This document shows, in pieces, positions 42,108 to 50,761 of a DNA stretch of 64,000 nucleotides. Within the stretch, counting starts at the first letter, position 1. The number at the start of each line of letters is the position of its first letter. The position numbers were made by a program, and so were the translations under genes. The notes under the pieces are model-generated. The model was not told where the DNA came from, made no database searches, and saw only the letters and a program-made list of their open reading frames with translations. The DNA lies in assembly GCA_964631725.1 (NCBI GenBank), contig CAZVYX010000002.1, positions 1 through 64,000 of the forward strand, given 5' to 3'. Source of the DNA: GCA-2731375 sp964631725. Lineage in GTDB: Bacteria > Pseudomonadota > Alphaproteobacteria > GCA-2731375.

Positions 42108-42992
42108 ATGGCATCGGGCAGCCAAAATAATGATAACGGCCAGGAGCCGGACAACGAGGCTTTGGACGATCTGGAAGCTAGCGGGCAGGTCATTGCCACG
42201 GGCGAAAAGATTGTAGAATCCGTCGGCAAGATCGAAGAGGTCCTGCAAACCGCCGACTCGGGCGCGAACGCCTACGGCGATGCCCTGGCTGAATTCGGTG
42301 AAAAAATTCTGGCCGAGGGCGGCGAGGAAGCACAGGCGTTGATCGCCCAGATGCAGCGTCACACCCAGGAAATGCAACAGCAGAACAAATTACTCCGCGA
42401 TCAATTGGCGGAATCGTCGGGCGAGATCGACAAGTTGCGCGGCGACCTTGAAGAGGTGAAGCGGGAGGCCACGATTGATGGCCTGACAAATGTCGGCAAC
42501 CGCAAGTACTTCGATGTCAAACTGCGGGAGATGACTGAAATCGCCAGGGAATCGGGCGAGCCCCTGTCGCTGTTGATGTTCGATGTCGACAATTTCAAGA
42601 TCTTTAACGACACCCATGGCCATCAGATCGGCGATCAGGTACTGCGCCTGGTGGCCCGGAGCTTGAAGGAAAGCGTCAAGGGCCGCGATATCGTGGCCCG
42701 TTATGGCGGTGAGGAATTTTCGATCATTCTATCCGGCGCGGTGTTGAAGAACGCCCTCAAGGTTGCCGACGATATCCGCGCCACGGTGGCGAAGCGCCGC
42801 CTCGTCCGCAAAAGCTCGGGCGAGATCTTCGCCAACATCACCGTGTCCGCCGGGGTGGCGTTCTATCGTCCGGGCGAACCCGTCAATGATCTGATTGAAC
42901 GCAGCGATGCCGCCCTTTACAGCGCCAAGGCCGCCGGCCGCAACAAGGTCATGGCGGAAGCGGAACCGGAGAAAATTGCCGTTAATCAGTAA
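42108..42992 (+). CDS. GGDEF-domain diguanylate cyclase
   Basis: A 294-aa cytoplasmic protein. An acidic, predicted coiled-coil N-terminal region (1-120, EEAQALIAQMQRHTQEMQQQN) leads into a GGDEF domain (about 122-285) with DGLTNVGNRKYFD, MFDVDNFKIFNDTHGHQIGD and active-site GGEEF near residue 201. The inhibitory-site RxxD reads KGRD, so product inhibition may be lost. It should make cyclic di-GMP. GGGGAGAG lies upstream of ATG. Converges with the VWA gene 8 bases away. Confidence 0.92.
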   Translation: MASGSQNNDNGQEPDNEALDDLEASGQVIATGEKIVESVGKIEEVLQTADSGANAYGDALAEFGEKILAEGGEEAQALIAQMQRHTQEMQQQNKLLRDQLAESSGEIDKLRGDLEEVKREATIDGLTNVGNRKYFDVKLREMTEIARESGEPLSLLMFDVDNFKIFNDTHGHQIGDQVLRLVARSLKESVKGRDIVARYGGEEFSIILSGAVLKNALKVADDIRATVAKRRLVRKSSGEIFANITVSAGVAFYRPGEPVNDLIERSDAALYSAKAAGRNKVMAEAEPEKIAVNQ

Positions 42993-43000
42993 GTGGCTGC

Positions 43001-44395
43001 CTACGCCCGGGCGTAGCTTTTCAGAATATCATCGACCACCCGTTCCAGATGCAGCACGGTGCTGCATGTCTTGGCGACGTGGCAGAACTGGCGGTAGCGC
43101 GGCATTTCGCTATCGCCGGTGCCCCAGAAGGTTTCCGGCTCCGGATTGAGCCAGATCACGCTGCGCGACTGGTCGTGGATACGGCGCATGATGTCGATGC
43201 GCGGGTCGGTGAAGTTGGAACGGCCATCGCCCAGAATAATCACCGTGGTATGGCGGTCCAGGGTCTCCATGAAACCTTCTTCATAGTCGGCCAGGGCCTG
43301 GCCATAGTCGGTGGAGCGGAAACCGATGGCGTTCATGATCTCGGGGATCGCCTGCTCCACATCGTTCTGTTCCAGGATCTCGCCGACGCTGATCAGGCCG
43401 TCGGAAAAGGCATAGGCTTCCAGGTGCGCGATGACCTCGTGCAGGGAATAGAGGAACAGCAGCAGGAACCGCGCCGCGGCGGCGACGGATTTGGAAACAT
43501 CGCAGATCACCACGATCTTCGGCCGCTCGATCTTGATCTGTTTCCACAGAACCTCGAACGGGATGCCGTCGTGGGGCATGTTGCGGCGCATGGTCCGGCG
43601 AATATCGAGCTGGCCGCGCCGGGTATGTTTGCGCCGGCGGCTATAGCGCGACGCCAGGCGCTTGGCCATGCGGCGGACGATGCGGTGCATGCGGTCGAAA
43701 TCCCGGTGTTCCAGGTTCGACATGCGCGTTTCCATGAGGAATTCCTCGCGCAGATTTTCGCCGTTCGCCCGGGCGTATAGTTCGTACTGCCGTTCCACGA
43801 ATTGCCGCGATTCATCCAGCAGATAGCGCCGGCCCTGTTCCAGGCGCTTAGCCAGATCCATGGCACCTTCGCCTTCGCCGTCCTCGTCACCCTCGCCGCT
43901 GCGCCGCAGTGCCGCAATCAGGCGTTCAAGGTCGCGCAGGCCCATGTCATCAAGTATACGCCGCGCGAAGTAGCCCCGTTGGCTGAAGAACTTAATCTCC
44001 GTCGCGCCGACCTGATTGGCCGATTGCTCCATCGCCGCCGCCAGTTCGCTGCCGTCGGCATCCAAGACCATTTCCGCCAGGGGCACGTTGCCCAGTTGAT
44101 CGGCGAAGTCGGCATCGCTTTCCGCGCCCTCGGGCGGCTGGCTGCTTTCGCCGTCGTCGTCTTCATCGCGCTCGGCGAATTCATCGCGCTGGAAGAACAT
44201 TTCGAAACATTCATCGAAATTGGCGACTTCTTCCGGCGTTTTCGCCAGGGCCACGCATAGGGCATCCTTGAACAACTGCCGGTCGCTGTAGCCAACGACA
44301 TCGACCGTGCGGTGCGCGTCAATGCTCTCCGCCGGCGAGACGCGGATGTCGGCGGCGCGAAGGGCGCGGAAGAAATTCTCAAGTGGTCGCTGCAT
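43001..44395 (-). CDS. VWA-domain protein, CoxE-like
   Basis: A 464-aa protein with an acidic middle (EDEDDDGESSQPPEGAESDAD, about 80-100) and a C-terminal von Willebrand A domain whose MIDAS begins VICDVSKSV (about 298-306). Closest to CoxE, the partner of the CoxD MoxR-type ATPase in maturation of CO dehydrogenase-type molybdoenzymes. Here it overlaps the MoxR ATPase gene by 17 bases. No CO dehydrogenase structural genes are in the window, so the client is unknown. Confidence 0.9.
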   Translation of the reverse strand: MQRPLENFFRALRAADIRVSPAESIDAHRTVDVVGYSDRQLFKDALCVALAKTPEEVANFDECFEMFFQRDEFAERDEDDDGESSQPPEGAESDADFADQLGNVPLAEMVLDADGSELAAAMEQSANQVGATEIKFFSQRGYFARRILDDMGLRDLERLIAALRRSGEGDEDGEGEGAMDLAKRLEQGRRYLLDESRQFVERQYELYARANGENLREEFLMETRMSNLEHRDFDRMHRIVRRMAKRLASRYSRRRKHTRRGQLDIRRTMRRNMPHDGIPFEVLWKQIKIERPKIVVICDVSKSVAAAARFLLLFLYSLHEVIAHLEAYAFSDGLISVGEILEQNDVEQAIPEIMNAIGFRSTDYGQALADYEEGFMETLDRHTTVIILGDGRSNFTDPRIDIMRRIHDQSRSVIWLNPEPETFWGTGDSEMPRYRQFCHVAKTCSTVLHLERVVDDILKSYARA

Positions 44396-45347
44396 AGCCC
44401 CGATCCCCGGCCTGGCGCGCCTTGCGGGTCAATTCAGCGACTTGCGGGCGCACCGCGTTGATATCCGTTTCGAACTTCAACAACACATTCAAGGTATCGC
44501 GGATCAGATCGGCCGACAGATCGTCGGCGTGCAGCAACAAAAGGACGCGGGCCCAATCCAGGGTTTCCGAGATGGAGGGCAGTTTTTTCAGATCCAACTC
44601 CCGCAGCATCTGCACGAAGGCAACCAGTTTACGCCGCAGCTTAAGCTCGATATCGGGCACTCGGGCGGCCACGATCTGCTCTTCCAGCTTGGCGTCGGGC
44701 AGGGGAATATAGAGATGCAGGCAGCGCCGTTTCAGGGCATCGCCCATTTCCCGCATGTTATTCGAGGTGAGGAAGACCAGCGGTGCCACGGTTGATGTAA
44801 CGGTGCCGATCTCGGGTATCGTCACCTGATAGGCGGAGAGAATTTCCAGCAAAAAGGCCTCGAACTCCTCGTCCGATTTGTCGATTTCATCGATCAGCAA
44901 AACCGCGCCGTGCTTCTGGCGCAAGGCCTTCAACAATGGCCGGGGTTCAAGGAATTCCTCGGAAAAGAACAGATCGCCGAAACCGTGCAGTTTCTTCATG
45001 GCGCCGTCCAGGTCCGGTGTGTCGCCCAGGACATCACCCATCTTGTCCTTCAGGATCTGGGTGTAGAGCAGTTGCTTACCGTATTTCCATTCATACAGGG
45101 CCTTGGATTCATCAAGGCCCTCGTAGCATTGCATGCGGATCAGGGGCAGACCCAGCCAGGCCGCGCTGGCCAGGGCCAGTTCGGTCTTGCCGACGCCGGC
45201 GGAACCTTCCACCAGGATCGGTTTGGTCAAATTCTCGGCAACAAAAATGGCGGTGGCGATCTGCCGCGAGGCGATATAGCCCTGGTCATCAAGACCGGCG
45301 ATAATGTTTTCCACGTTATCGAACTTGGCGGCGCTGGATTCGTTCAT
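44379..45347 (-). CDS. MoxR-family AAA ATPase, CoxD-like
   Basis: A 322-aa AAA+ ATPase with Walker A EGSAGVGKTE (47-56), Walker B LLIDEIDKSDEE (150-161), sensor 1 TSNN and the arginine finger region ALKRRCLHLYI. It belongs to the MoxR/CoxD group that acts with VWA proteins in metal-cofactor insertion or protein remodelling. ATG at 45347 with AAGAGACCC before it. The following CoxE-like gene overlaps it, so the two are a coupled module. An acyl-CoA dehydrogenase gene lies upstream in the same direction. Confidence 0.92.
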   Translation of the reverse strand: MNESSAAKFDNVENIIAGLDDQGYIASRQIATAIFVAENLTKPILVEGSAGVGKTELALASAAWLGLPLIRMQCYEGLDESKALYEWKYGKQLLYTQILKDKMGDVLGDTPDLDGAMKKLHGFGDLFFSEEFLEPRPLLKALRQKHGAVLLIDEIDKSDEEFEAFLLEILSAYQVTIPEIGTVTSTVAPLVFLTSNNMREMGDALKRRCLHLYIPLPDAKLEEQIVAARVPDIELKLRRKLVAFVQMLRELDLKKLPSISETLDWARVLLLLHADDLSADLIRDTLNVLLKFETDINAVRPQVAELTRKARQAGDRGYAATT

Positions 45348-45385
45348 GGGTCTCTTTTCACTAACTATCAATTACGGTTTCCGGC

Positions 45386-46516
45386 CTACGAAGCGCCGGT
45401 CAACAGGGCTTGGCCACGCTTGCGCGCCTGGAGATCACGGGCCGTGGCGGCAATGCCCAGGGATTTCACGAGGTCTCGATTAGCGACGGAAAGCGTGTCC
45501 GATACCTCTATATCCCACGTGTTGATGAATGCCTCAACCTCCCGCTCCACATTTCGTGCCGTCTCCCGCGCGGCGGCGGCCAGCAGTGACAGGGTTTCGT
45601 CGATATCTTCGCGGCCGCTATCGAGCAAATCGGCGGCCCGAAGCGCGATCGCGGATAATGCCTCGGGCATGGCGACAAGGCGGCCCAGGGACAGCTCCAT
45701 CTCCGCCTCCAGCGGTTTTTCCGCCGCCGCCCGGCACAGCAGGCGGAAACGATGACGCATGGCGCCGGCGGTCTTGGCCGCGCCCATGGCGTCTTCGACC
45801 CGGCGCATGGGCAGGGATATGGCGTTAAAGGCATCGCCCAGGGGGCCGAGACGGTTGGCGGCGGGTATACGCACATCTGTTAGTTTGAGGCCGCAATGGG
45901 GCGAGGGGTGGAGGAAATCGACTTCCACCCCGGCGGTGATCTCCAGGCCTTCGCTGTCCTTGGGCACAATGAACGAGGTAAAGGAACGGCGGCCATCCAC
46001 CTCGTCCGTAATGGCCAAGACCAGAAACAGGTCTGCCAGCGGACCGTTGGTCAAATAGGCTTTTTCACCATTCAGGATGACCTCGTCGCCCACGATTTCG
46101 GCCCGCGTGGACAGGCGCTTCGGATGCGCGCCGGCGCCCGGTTCCGAGATTGCCATGCAGGCGGTATGGGTGCCCGCCGCCATGCCCGGCAGATAGGCCG
46201 CTTTTTGCGCCTCGGTTCCCAGGCCCAGAATATGCAGCCGGCCATTCAGGGACTGGCCCATCCAGGATATGGCCACGCCCTGACAACCGCCGACATCGGC
46301 CAGGGTCTCCAGGGTCTGGGCCAGGGCGCGGTAGTCGCCGCCCCGGCCGCCATATGCCTCCGGCAGGGCAATGGCCATCAGGCCCGCCTGTCCCATGGCG
46401 GACCACAGATCGGCGGGGAAATCATGGCGCTGGCTCAGGCCGTCCCGGGGCGCGATCTCCCGGCGCGCGAATTCCGCGACTTCGGCCCTTAACGCCGCGT
46501 GATCAAAGCTTGTCAT
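45386..46516 (-). CDS. Acyl-CoA dehydrogenase family protein
   Basis: A 376-aa ACAD-fold flavoprotein. CMAISEPGAGAHPKRLSTRAE (about 140-160) and GEKAYLTNGPLADLFLV match the FAD-binding middle domain. The C-terminal helical domain is divergent and lacks the usual RxxFG motif, so substrate and even dehydrogenase activity are unsure. It is divergent from the next ACAD gene across 67 bases. Confidence 0.82.
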   Translation of the reverse strand: MTSFDHAALRAEVAEFARREIAPRDGLSQRHDFPADLWSAMGQAGLMAIALPEAYGGRGGDYRALAQTLETLADVGGCQGVAISWMGQSLNGRLHILGLGTEAQKAAYLPGMAAGTHTACMAISEPGAGAHPKRLSTRAEIVGDEVILNGEKAYLTNGPLADLFLVLAITDEVDGRRSFTSFIVPKDSEGLEITAGVEVDFLHPSPHCGLKLTDVRIPAANRLGPLGDAFNAISLPMRRVEDAMGAAKTAGAMRHRFRLLCRAAAEKPLEAEMELSLGRLVAMPEALSAIALRAADLLDSGREDIDETLSLLAAAARETARNVEREVEAFINTWDIEVSDTLSVANRDLVKSLGIAATARDLQARKRGQALLTGAS

Positions 46517-46583
46517 GACGCCACTCCCATACTTCGTCTATACTGAACCCAAGCATACCCCAAGATTACCGCGGAGAGAGCAA

Positions 46584-47789
46584 ATGTATGAGTTTACGGA
46601 TCGCTGCAAGGATTACCTGGAACGGGTGCAGGCCTTCATGGACCGACATGTCTATCCGGCGGAGCAGATCTATGCCGAACAGACCCACGAGCACGAGACC
46701 CAATGGAACGGCTTTCCGCCGATCCTGCAGGAATTGAAGGCCAAGGCAAAGGCCGAGGGATTGTGGAACATGTTCATCGCCGAGGAGAAATTTGGTCCCG
46801 GCCTGTCGAACTACGAATTTGCCCCGATCATGGAAATTCTCGGCCGCACGCCGATGGCGCCGGAGGTTTTCAACTGCGCCGCGCCGGACGTGGGCAATAT
46901 GGAAGTCTTGGCCCAATTCGGCAACGAGGCCCAGCAGGAACGCTGGTTGACGCCGCTGCTGGATGGCGAAATCCGCTCGGTCTTTTGCATGACCGAGCCC
47001 AATGTGGCCTCCTCCGATGCCACCAACATCGAAACCAGCATCGACCGGGACGGCGATGAATACGTCATCAACGGGCGCAAATGGTGGAGCAGTGGCATCG
47101 GTCATCCGGCCTGCGAGATCGCCATCGTCATGGGCAAGAACGATCCCACCGCTGAACGCCACAAGCAGCAATCCATGATCCTGGTGCCGACGAATACGCC
47201 CGGCATGGAAGTGGTCCGCATGCTGCCGGTGTTCGGTTATGAGCATGCTCCCCATGGCCACGGCGAGGTGGTCTTCAAGGATGTCCGCGTACCGGCCACG
47301 AACATGCTGCTGGGCGAGGGGCGCGGTTTCGAGATCGCCCAGGGCCGATTGGGGCCTGGACGCATTCATCACTGCATGCGCCTGATCGGCAAGGCCGAAC
47401 GTGCCTTGGAGGAAATGATGCGCCGGGCCAAGGCGCGGGTCGCCTTCGGCAAGCCGTTGGCGGAGCGCGACACGGTGCGGGCCGATATCGCCAATTCACG
47501 TTGCGAGATCGACCAGGCCCGGCTGCTGGTTCTGAATGCGGCCTGGAAGATGGATAAGGAAGGCAACAAGGGCGCGCGCAAGGAAATTGCCATGATCAAG
47601 GTAGTGGTACCCTTGATGGCGCAAGGTGTCCTGGACCGGGCCATTCAGATCCATGGCGGTGGCGGCGTTTCCGACGACTTCGGCCTGGCGCACGCATTTT
47701 CCGAGGCGCGTTATCTGCGTATCGGTGACGGCCCGGATGAAGTGCACCGGGAAGCCATTGCGAAACTGGAACTGCGTTCCTTGAACTAG
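46584..47789 (+). CDS. Acyl-CoA dehydrogenase
   Basis: A 401-aa close paralogue of the enzyme at 38382: MTEPNVASSDATNIET, INGRKWWSSGIGHP, GRGFEIAQGRLGPGRIHHCM, RVAFGKP and IHGGGGVSDDFGL are shared. The start at 46584 has GGAGAGAG just upstream; earlier in-frame codons are unlike the paralogue. The TAG stop lies within the first bases of a double-hairpin repeat, after which a terminator follows. The two copies likely serve different acyl chain types. Confidence 0.93.
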   Translation: MYEFTDRCKDYLERVQAFMDRHVYPAEQIYAEQTHEHETQWNGFPPILQELKAKAKAEGLWNMFIAEEKFGPGLSNYEFAPIMEILGRTPMAPEVFNCAAPDVGNMEVLAQFGNEAQQERWLTPLLDGEIRSVFCMTEPNVASSDATNIETSIDRDGDEYVINGRKWWSSGIGHPACEIAIVMGKNDPTAERHKQQSMILVPTNTPGMEVVRMLPVFGYEHAPHGHGEVVFKDVRVPATNMLLGEGRGFEIAQGRLGPGRIHHCMRLIGKAERALEEMMRRAKARVAFGKPLAERDTVRADIANSRCEIDQARLLVLNAAWKMDKEGNKGARKEIAMIKVVVPLMAQGVLDRAIQIHGGGGVSDDFGLAHAFSEARYLRIGDGPDEVHREAIAKLELRSLN

Positions 47790-47890
47790 AGCAATTTTCA
47801 ATTAATCGGAGCCGCTTTCGCGACCTAGGTAATTGGTTCAATTGCTCTTTTCTTAAGAGTCCGAGCATGTTTAGAAGAAACATGCTCTAG
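47787..47890. repeat. Composite double-hairpin repeat, copy A
   Basis: Ends TAGAGCA...TGCTCTA. First hairpin AGAGCAATT (47788) with AATTGCTCT (ending 47848); a short CTCTT/AAGAG stem; second hairpin GAGCATGTTT (47863-47872) with AAACATGCTC (47878-47887). Nearly the same sequence as the copy at 51680, differing mainly in the first loop. The first three bases are the stop codon of the acyl-CoA dehydrogenase gene. Confidence 0.9.
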
Positions 47891-47906
47891 GTCTCTTGTA
47901 CAAATA

Positions 47907-47938
47907 GGGGGCCTGGCATCCGTGCCGGGCCCTTTTTT
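47907..47938 (+). terminator. Rho-independent terminator
   Basis: GGGCCTGGCA pairs with TGCCGGGCCC around TCCG, followed by seven T. It ends the 46584 transcript after the repeat. Confidence 0.9.
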
Positions 47939-47968
47939 TGGGAGAATGCGGCTGCGAGGGCCGAACAG

Positions 47969-48133
47969 CTAGTTCAGGCTGCTTTGGACGGTTGCCGAGG
48001 CGGCGGTAACGGGGCGCTGGATGTTCTCGCGGTAATCCGACGTGGAGTCCCAGACCATGACAAAGGTGAACACGTAAAGAACCATGCCCAGGGCCACGGT
48101 GCTCCAAATCGATACTTCGCTGGTTTTTTGCAT
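47969..48133 (-). CDS. Small single-helix membrane protein, unknown
   Basis: A 54-aa protein (MQKTSEVSIWSTVALG...) with one hydrophobic helix (about residues 9-26, VALGMVLYVFTFVMVW) and a polar C-terminal tail. ATG at 48133 is chosen because AGAGGA lies six bases upstream; ATG at 48139 abuts it directly. No family recognised. Stands alone between the repeat/terminator region and the LLM gene. Confidence 0.55.
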   Translation of the reverse strand: MQKTSEVSIWSTVALGMVLYVFTFVMVWDSTSDYRENIQRPVTAASATVQSSLN

Positions 48134-48266
48134 TATCATTCCTCTGGCCGCAGCGTCGAACCAAACTTGGTCCCAATTCGCCCAGGGCCGTCCGCGTACA
48201 AACATTGACCTTATATCTAGGACAATACGAAAGAGTTAACCGTGTGACATGGGGTCGCGGGTCCGA

Positions 48267-49337
48267 TCAGGCGGCGCGCTTGCCGGTCTGTATATCGTTC
48301 AGCATTTCCGCCAGCACTGCCCTGTCCCTATCGGTGCTAACGGGGATGGAGAAACCCACGTCCGTCAGTACGCCATCGAAACGCTCCACCATCTTTTGCC
48401 CGATCTCTTCATAAACACCGACAACGGCGTACTTATTCAGCACATCGTCATCGACGTGATCGGGCATTTCATCCCATTTTTGTGCCCGCGAGAGGTGGCT
48501 GAGTTTCTCGGCCAGATCGCCCAGGTCAAATATTTCGAAGGCTTTGCGATAGGCCGGTGTGGAAGCGTAAAAGGACACCCGGGCCCGTACCTCCCTGATC
48601 CTGGCTTGCAGACTGTCTTCGTCCGGCGCCGTGGCGACCAGGGGTTTCATGGCGATGGCCAAGGCGTTCGGGTCCCGGCCCGCGATCTCCGCCCCCTTGG
48701 CGAAGGCCGGTTTCATGACTTCCTGAATATATTTCGGCGTGCAGACGGGATGCGGCCGCATGCCGTCGCCCACTTCACCCGCCACCCGGCACATATAGGT
48801 ATTCAGCGCCGCCAGGTGGATGGGAATGTCGGGATGGTCGATGGGGCCGGGATCGAACAGCGGCACCATCAGGTTCAGCTTGTAGTGCTCGCTGTCGAAA
48901 TCCAACGGCGTACTGTTTTGCCAGCAATCCCACACCGCCCGGACCGCCCGGACATAGTCGCGCATCCACGGGCCCATGGGGTGCGGCTCCAGCCCGAAGC
49001 GCCGCTTGATATGGCCCCGGACCTGTGGCCCGAGGCCAAGGGTGAACCGCCCCGCCGAGAGCCGTTGCAGGTTCCATGCCGACATCGCCGTAATCGCCGG
49101 GCTGCGCGGAAAGGCAATCGCCACCGAGGTCGCCAGCGACACCTTCTCGGTCGCCTGGGCCGCCAGGGCCAGCACCATGAAGGGATCTTCCTTGGTCTCC
49201 GTCGAGACGATGCCGTCAAAGCCAAGGGTATCGATCAGCGCCGCATTGTCGTAGGCCTTGGTGATGTCGATGGGCATCTCGGGCGCCCGCAGGCCAGGGT
49301 CCGTCTTGCCCAGAACAAGTTCCGTATATACGCGCAC
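48267..49337 (-). CDS. LLM-class oxidoreductase, TIGR03617-like
   Basis: A 356-aa luciferase-like TIM-barrel protein. Blocks: GFDGIVSTETKEDPF (39-53), SLATSVAIAFPRSPAITAM, LSAGRFTLGLGPQVRGHIKRRFG, and PIHLAALNTYMCRVAGEVGDG. The pattern matches the TIGR03617 group, whose relatives use F420 or FMN; which cofactor is used here is not visible. It is distinct from the tandem LLM pair at 52.8-55.1 kb. Confidence 0.85.
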   Translation of the reverse strand: MRVYTELVLGKTDPGLRAPEMPIDITKAYDNAALIDTLGFDGIVSTETKEDPFMVLALAAQATEKVSLATSVAIAFPRSPAITAMSAWNLQRLSAGRFTLGLGPQVRGHIKRRFGLEPHPMGPWMRDYVRAVRAVWDCWQNSTPLDFDSEHYKLNLMVPLFDPGPIDHPDIPIHLAALNTYMCRVAGEVGDGMRPHPVCTPKYIQEVMKPAFAKGAEIAGRDPNALAIAMKPLVATAPDEDSLQARIREVRARVSFYASTPAYRKAFEIFDLGDLAEKLSHLSRAQKWDEMPDHVDDDVLNKYAVVGVYEEIGQKMVERFDGVLTDVGFSIPVSTDRDRAVLAEMLNDIQTGKRAA

Positions 49338-49346
49338 TATTGTCTC

Positions 49347-49859
49347 CTAGTCGCCAAATAAACCGCGAACCGGCAGGGCGTAGGTCAGCATCAGGCTTTC
49401 CGTGCCGGGGTTCTTGTCGCCGATGGAGGCGTTGGACATGTGCGAGATGGAGAGGCCCAGGCGGGCCCGGTCATCGAAGCGGTAGGCGACTTCGAGCTGG
49501 CTGCGAAACTCCAAATCGTGGCCCAGGTCCTTGCCGTCGCCCTCGGCATAGGCGCCGGGCGCGAAGCTGATGGTGGTAACGATGCGGTTGCCAAGAAACA
49601 CATCAACCAGAACCCCGGCATAGCCGTAGGCCCCGCCGTCGGAGGTGCCCATGACGCCGGCGAAGGGCTTGAAGATCCATAGCTTGATATCGGAGCGGTA
49701 TTCCAACCGGCCCTCCGCCGCCGTCTGGTCCTTGCCGATGTCGAACGCGCCGGCGCTGAAGGCGATGAAATCCGGGTCATCCGCCCAGGCCGATGATACC
49801 GGCAGGGCCAGAAAAAGCGCGCAGGCCCAGGCCAAGTGTCGTAACGGGTGCAACCGCAT
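49347..49859 (-). CDS. PagL-like lipid A 3-O-deacylase
   Basis: A 170-aa outer-membrane beta-barrel protein with a signal peptide (residues 1-26, ending SAWA). The conserved PagL signature is present with catalytic H140 and S142 (SHMSNAS) and E154 (NPGTES). The spacing H+2 to Ser and H+14 to Glu equals that of Pseudomonas aeruginosa PagL. It would remove the 3-O-acyl chain of lipid A. ATG at 49859 has GGGAGG nine bases upstream. Confidence 0.85.
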   Translation of the reverse strand: MRLHPLRHLAWACALFLALPVSSAWADDPDFIAFSAGAFDIGKDQTAAEGRLEYRSDIKLWIFKPFAGVMGTSDGGAYGYAGVLVDVFLGNRIVTTISFAPGAYAEGDGKDLGHDLEFRSQLEVAYRFDDRARLGLSISHMSNASIGDKNPGTESLMLTYALPVRGLFGD

Positions 49860-49946
49860 ACTGTATATCCTCCCAATTTCCACGCAGTCTAATGCAGGCT
49901 CGGGGCCGGGGGAAGCATGTCGGGGGCGGGAGTGTTATAAACCGGC

Positions 49947-50723
49947 ATGAGCGTCCGGATTTTCATCATCATACTGCTGCTTTACGCCGGAACGGCGGCG
50001 GCGGGCCCGTTGGTCAAAAGCGGCCAGGGCCGTGTCGTCGAAGTGGTGGACGGCGATACGTTGTTTCTGGACGATGGCGTGCAGGTTCGCCTGGTCGGCA
50101 TTCAGGCGCCGAAGCTGCCCCTGGGGCGGCGCAATTTTAAGGCCTGGCCCCTGGCGGCGGAGGCCAAGCGGGCGCTGGAGGACCTGAGTCTGGGCCGGCT
50201 GGTCAAGCTATCCTATGGCGGCCGGCGGATGGACCGCTATGGCCGCGCCCTGGCCCATTTGCACCGCGAGGATGGTTTGTGGATACAGGAACAAATGCTG
50301 CGTCAAGGTCTGGCACGGGTCTACAGCTTTCGCGATAACCGGGCCGTGGTGCCCGAGATGCTGGCAGCGGAGCGCGCCGCGCGGGCTGCTAAGCTGGGGA
50401 TCTGGGGGCACCGCTGGTACCGTATCTGGCAACAGGAAGAACTGCACCGTGGCCTGGAAGGTTTCTTCCTGATCGAGGGCACGGTGTTGAAGACGGCACA
50501 GATCAGGGGGCGGATCTATATGAATTTCGACCAGGACTGGCGTCAGGACTTCACTATCACGGTTGCGCCCCGCGACCGTAAGCTGTTCGAACGGGCCGGC
50601 TTTGAACATGGCGCCATGGCTGGCCGCCGGGTACGGGTACGGGGTTGGTTGAAGCATTTCAACGGGCCGTCCATCGAGGCGACCCATCCCGAACAGATCG
50701 AGCTATTGATCCAGACCGATTGA
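49947..50723 (+). CDS. Secreted thermonuclease-fold protein (SNase-like)
   Basis: A 258-aa protein with a signal peptide (1-19, TAAAG end). The SNase OB-fold is visible: VVEVVDGDTLFL (30-41), VRLVGIQAPK (46-55) and MDRYGRALAHL (95-105). In staphylococcal nuclease the PE glutamate is the general base; here it is lysine (APK). The two arginines (VRL, YGR) remain. Catalysis is therefore doubtful. A C-terminal extension (from about 165) has a beta-rich domain. Divergent from the PagL-like gene across 87 bases. Confidence 0.8.
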   Translation: MSVRIFIIILLLYAGTAAAGPLVKSGQGRVVEVVDGDTLFLDDGVQVRLVGIQAPKLPLGRRNFKAWPLAAEAKRALEDLSLGRLVKLSYGGRRMDRYGRALAHLHREDGLWIQEQMLRQGLARVYSFRDNRAVVPEMLAAERAARAAKLGIWGHRWYRIWQQEELHRGLEGFFLIEGTVLKTAQIRGRIYMNFDQDWRQDFTITVAPRDRKLFERAGFEHGAMAGRRVRVRGWLKHFNGPSIEATHPEQIELLIQTD

Positions 50724-50761
50724 TCGCTAGACTCAGCCTGAACAAAGGGGGAGGGGATAAT

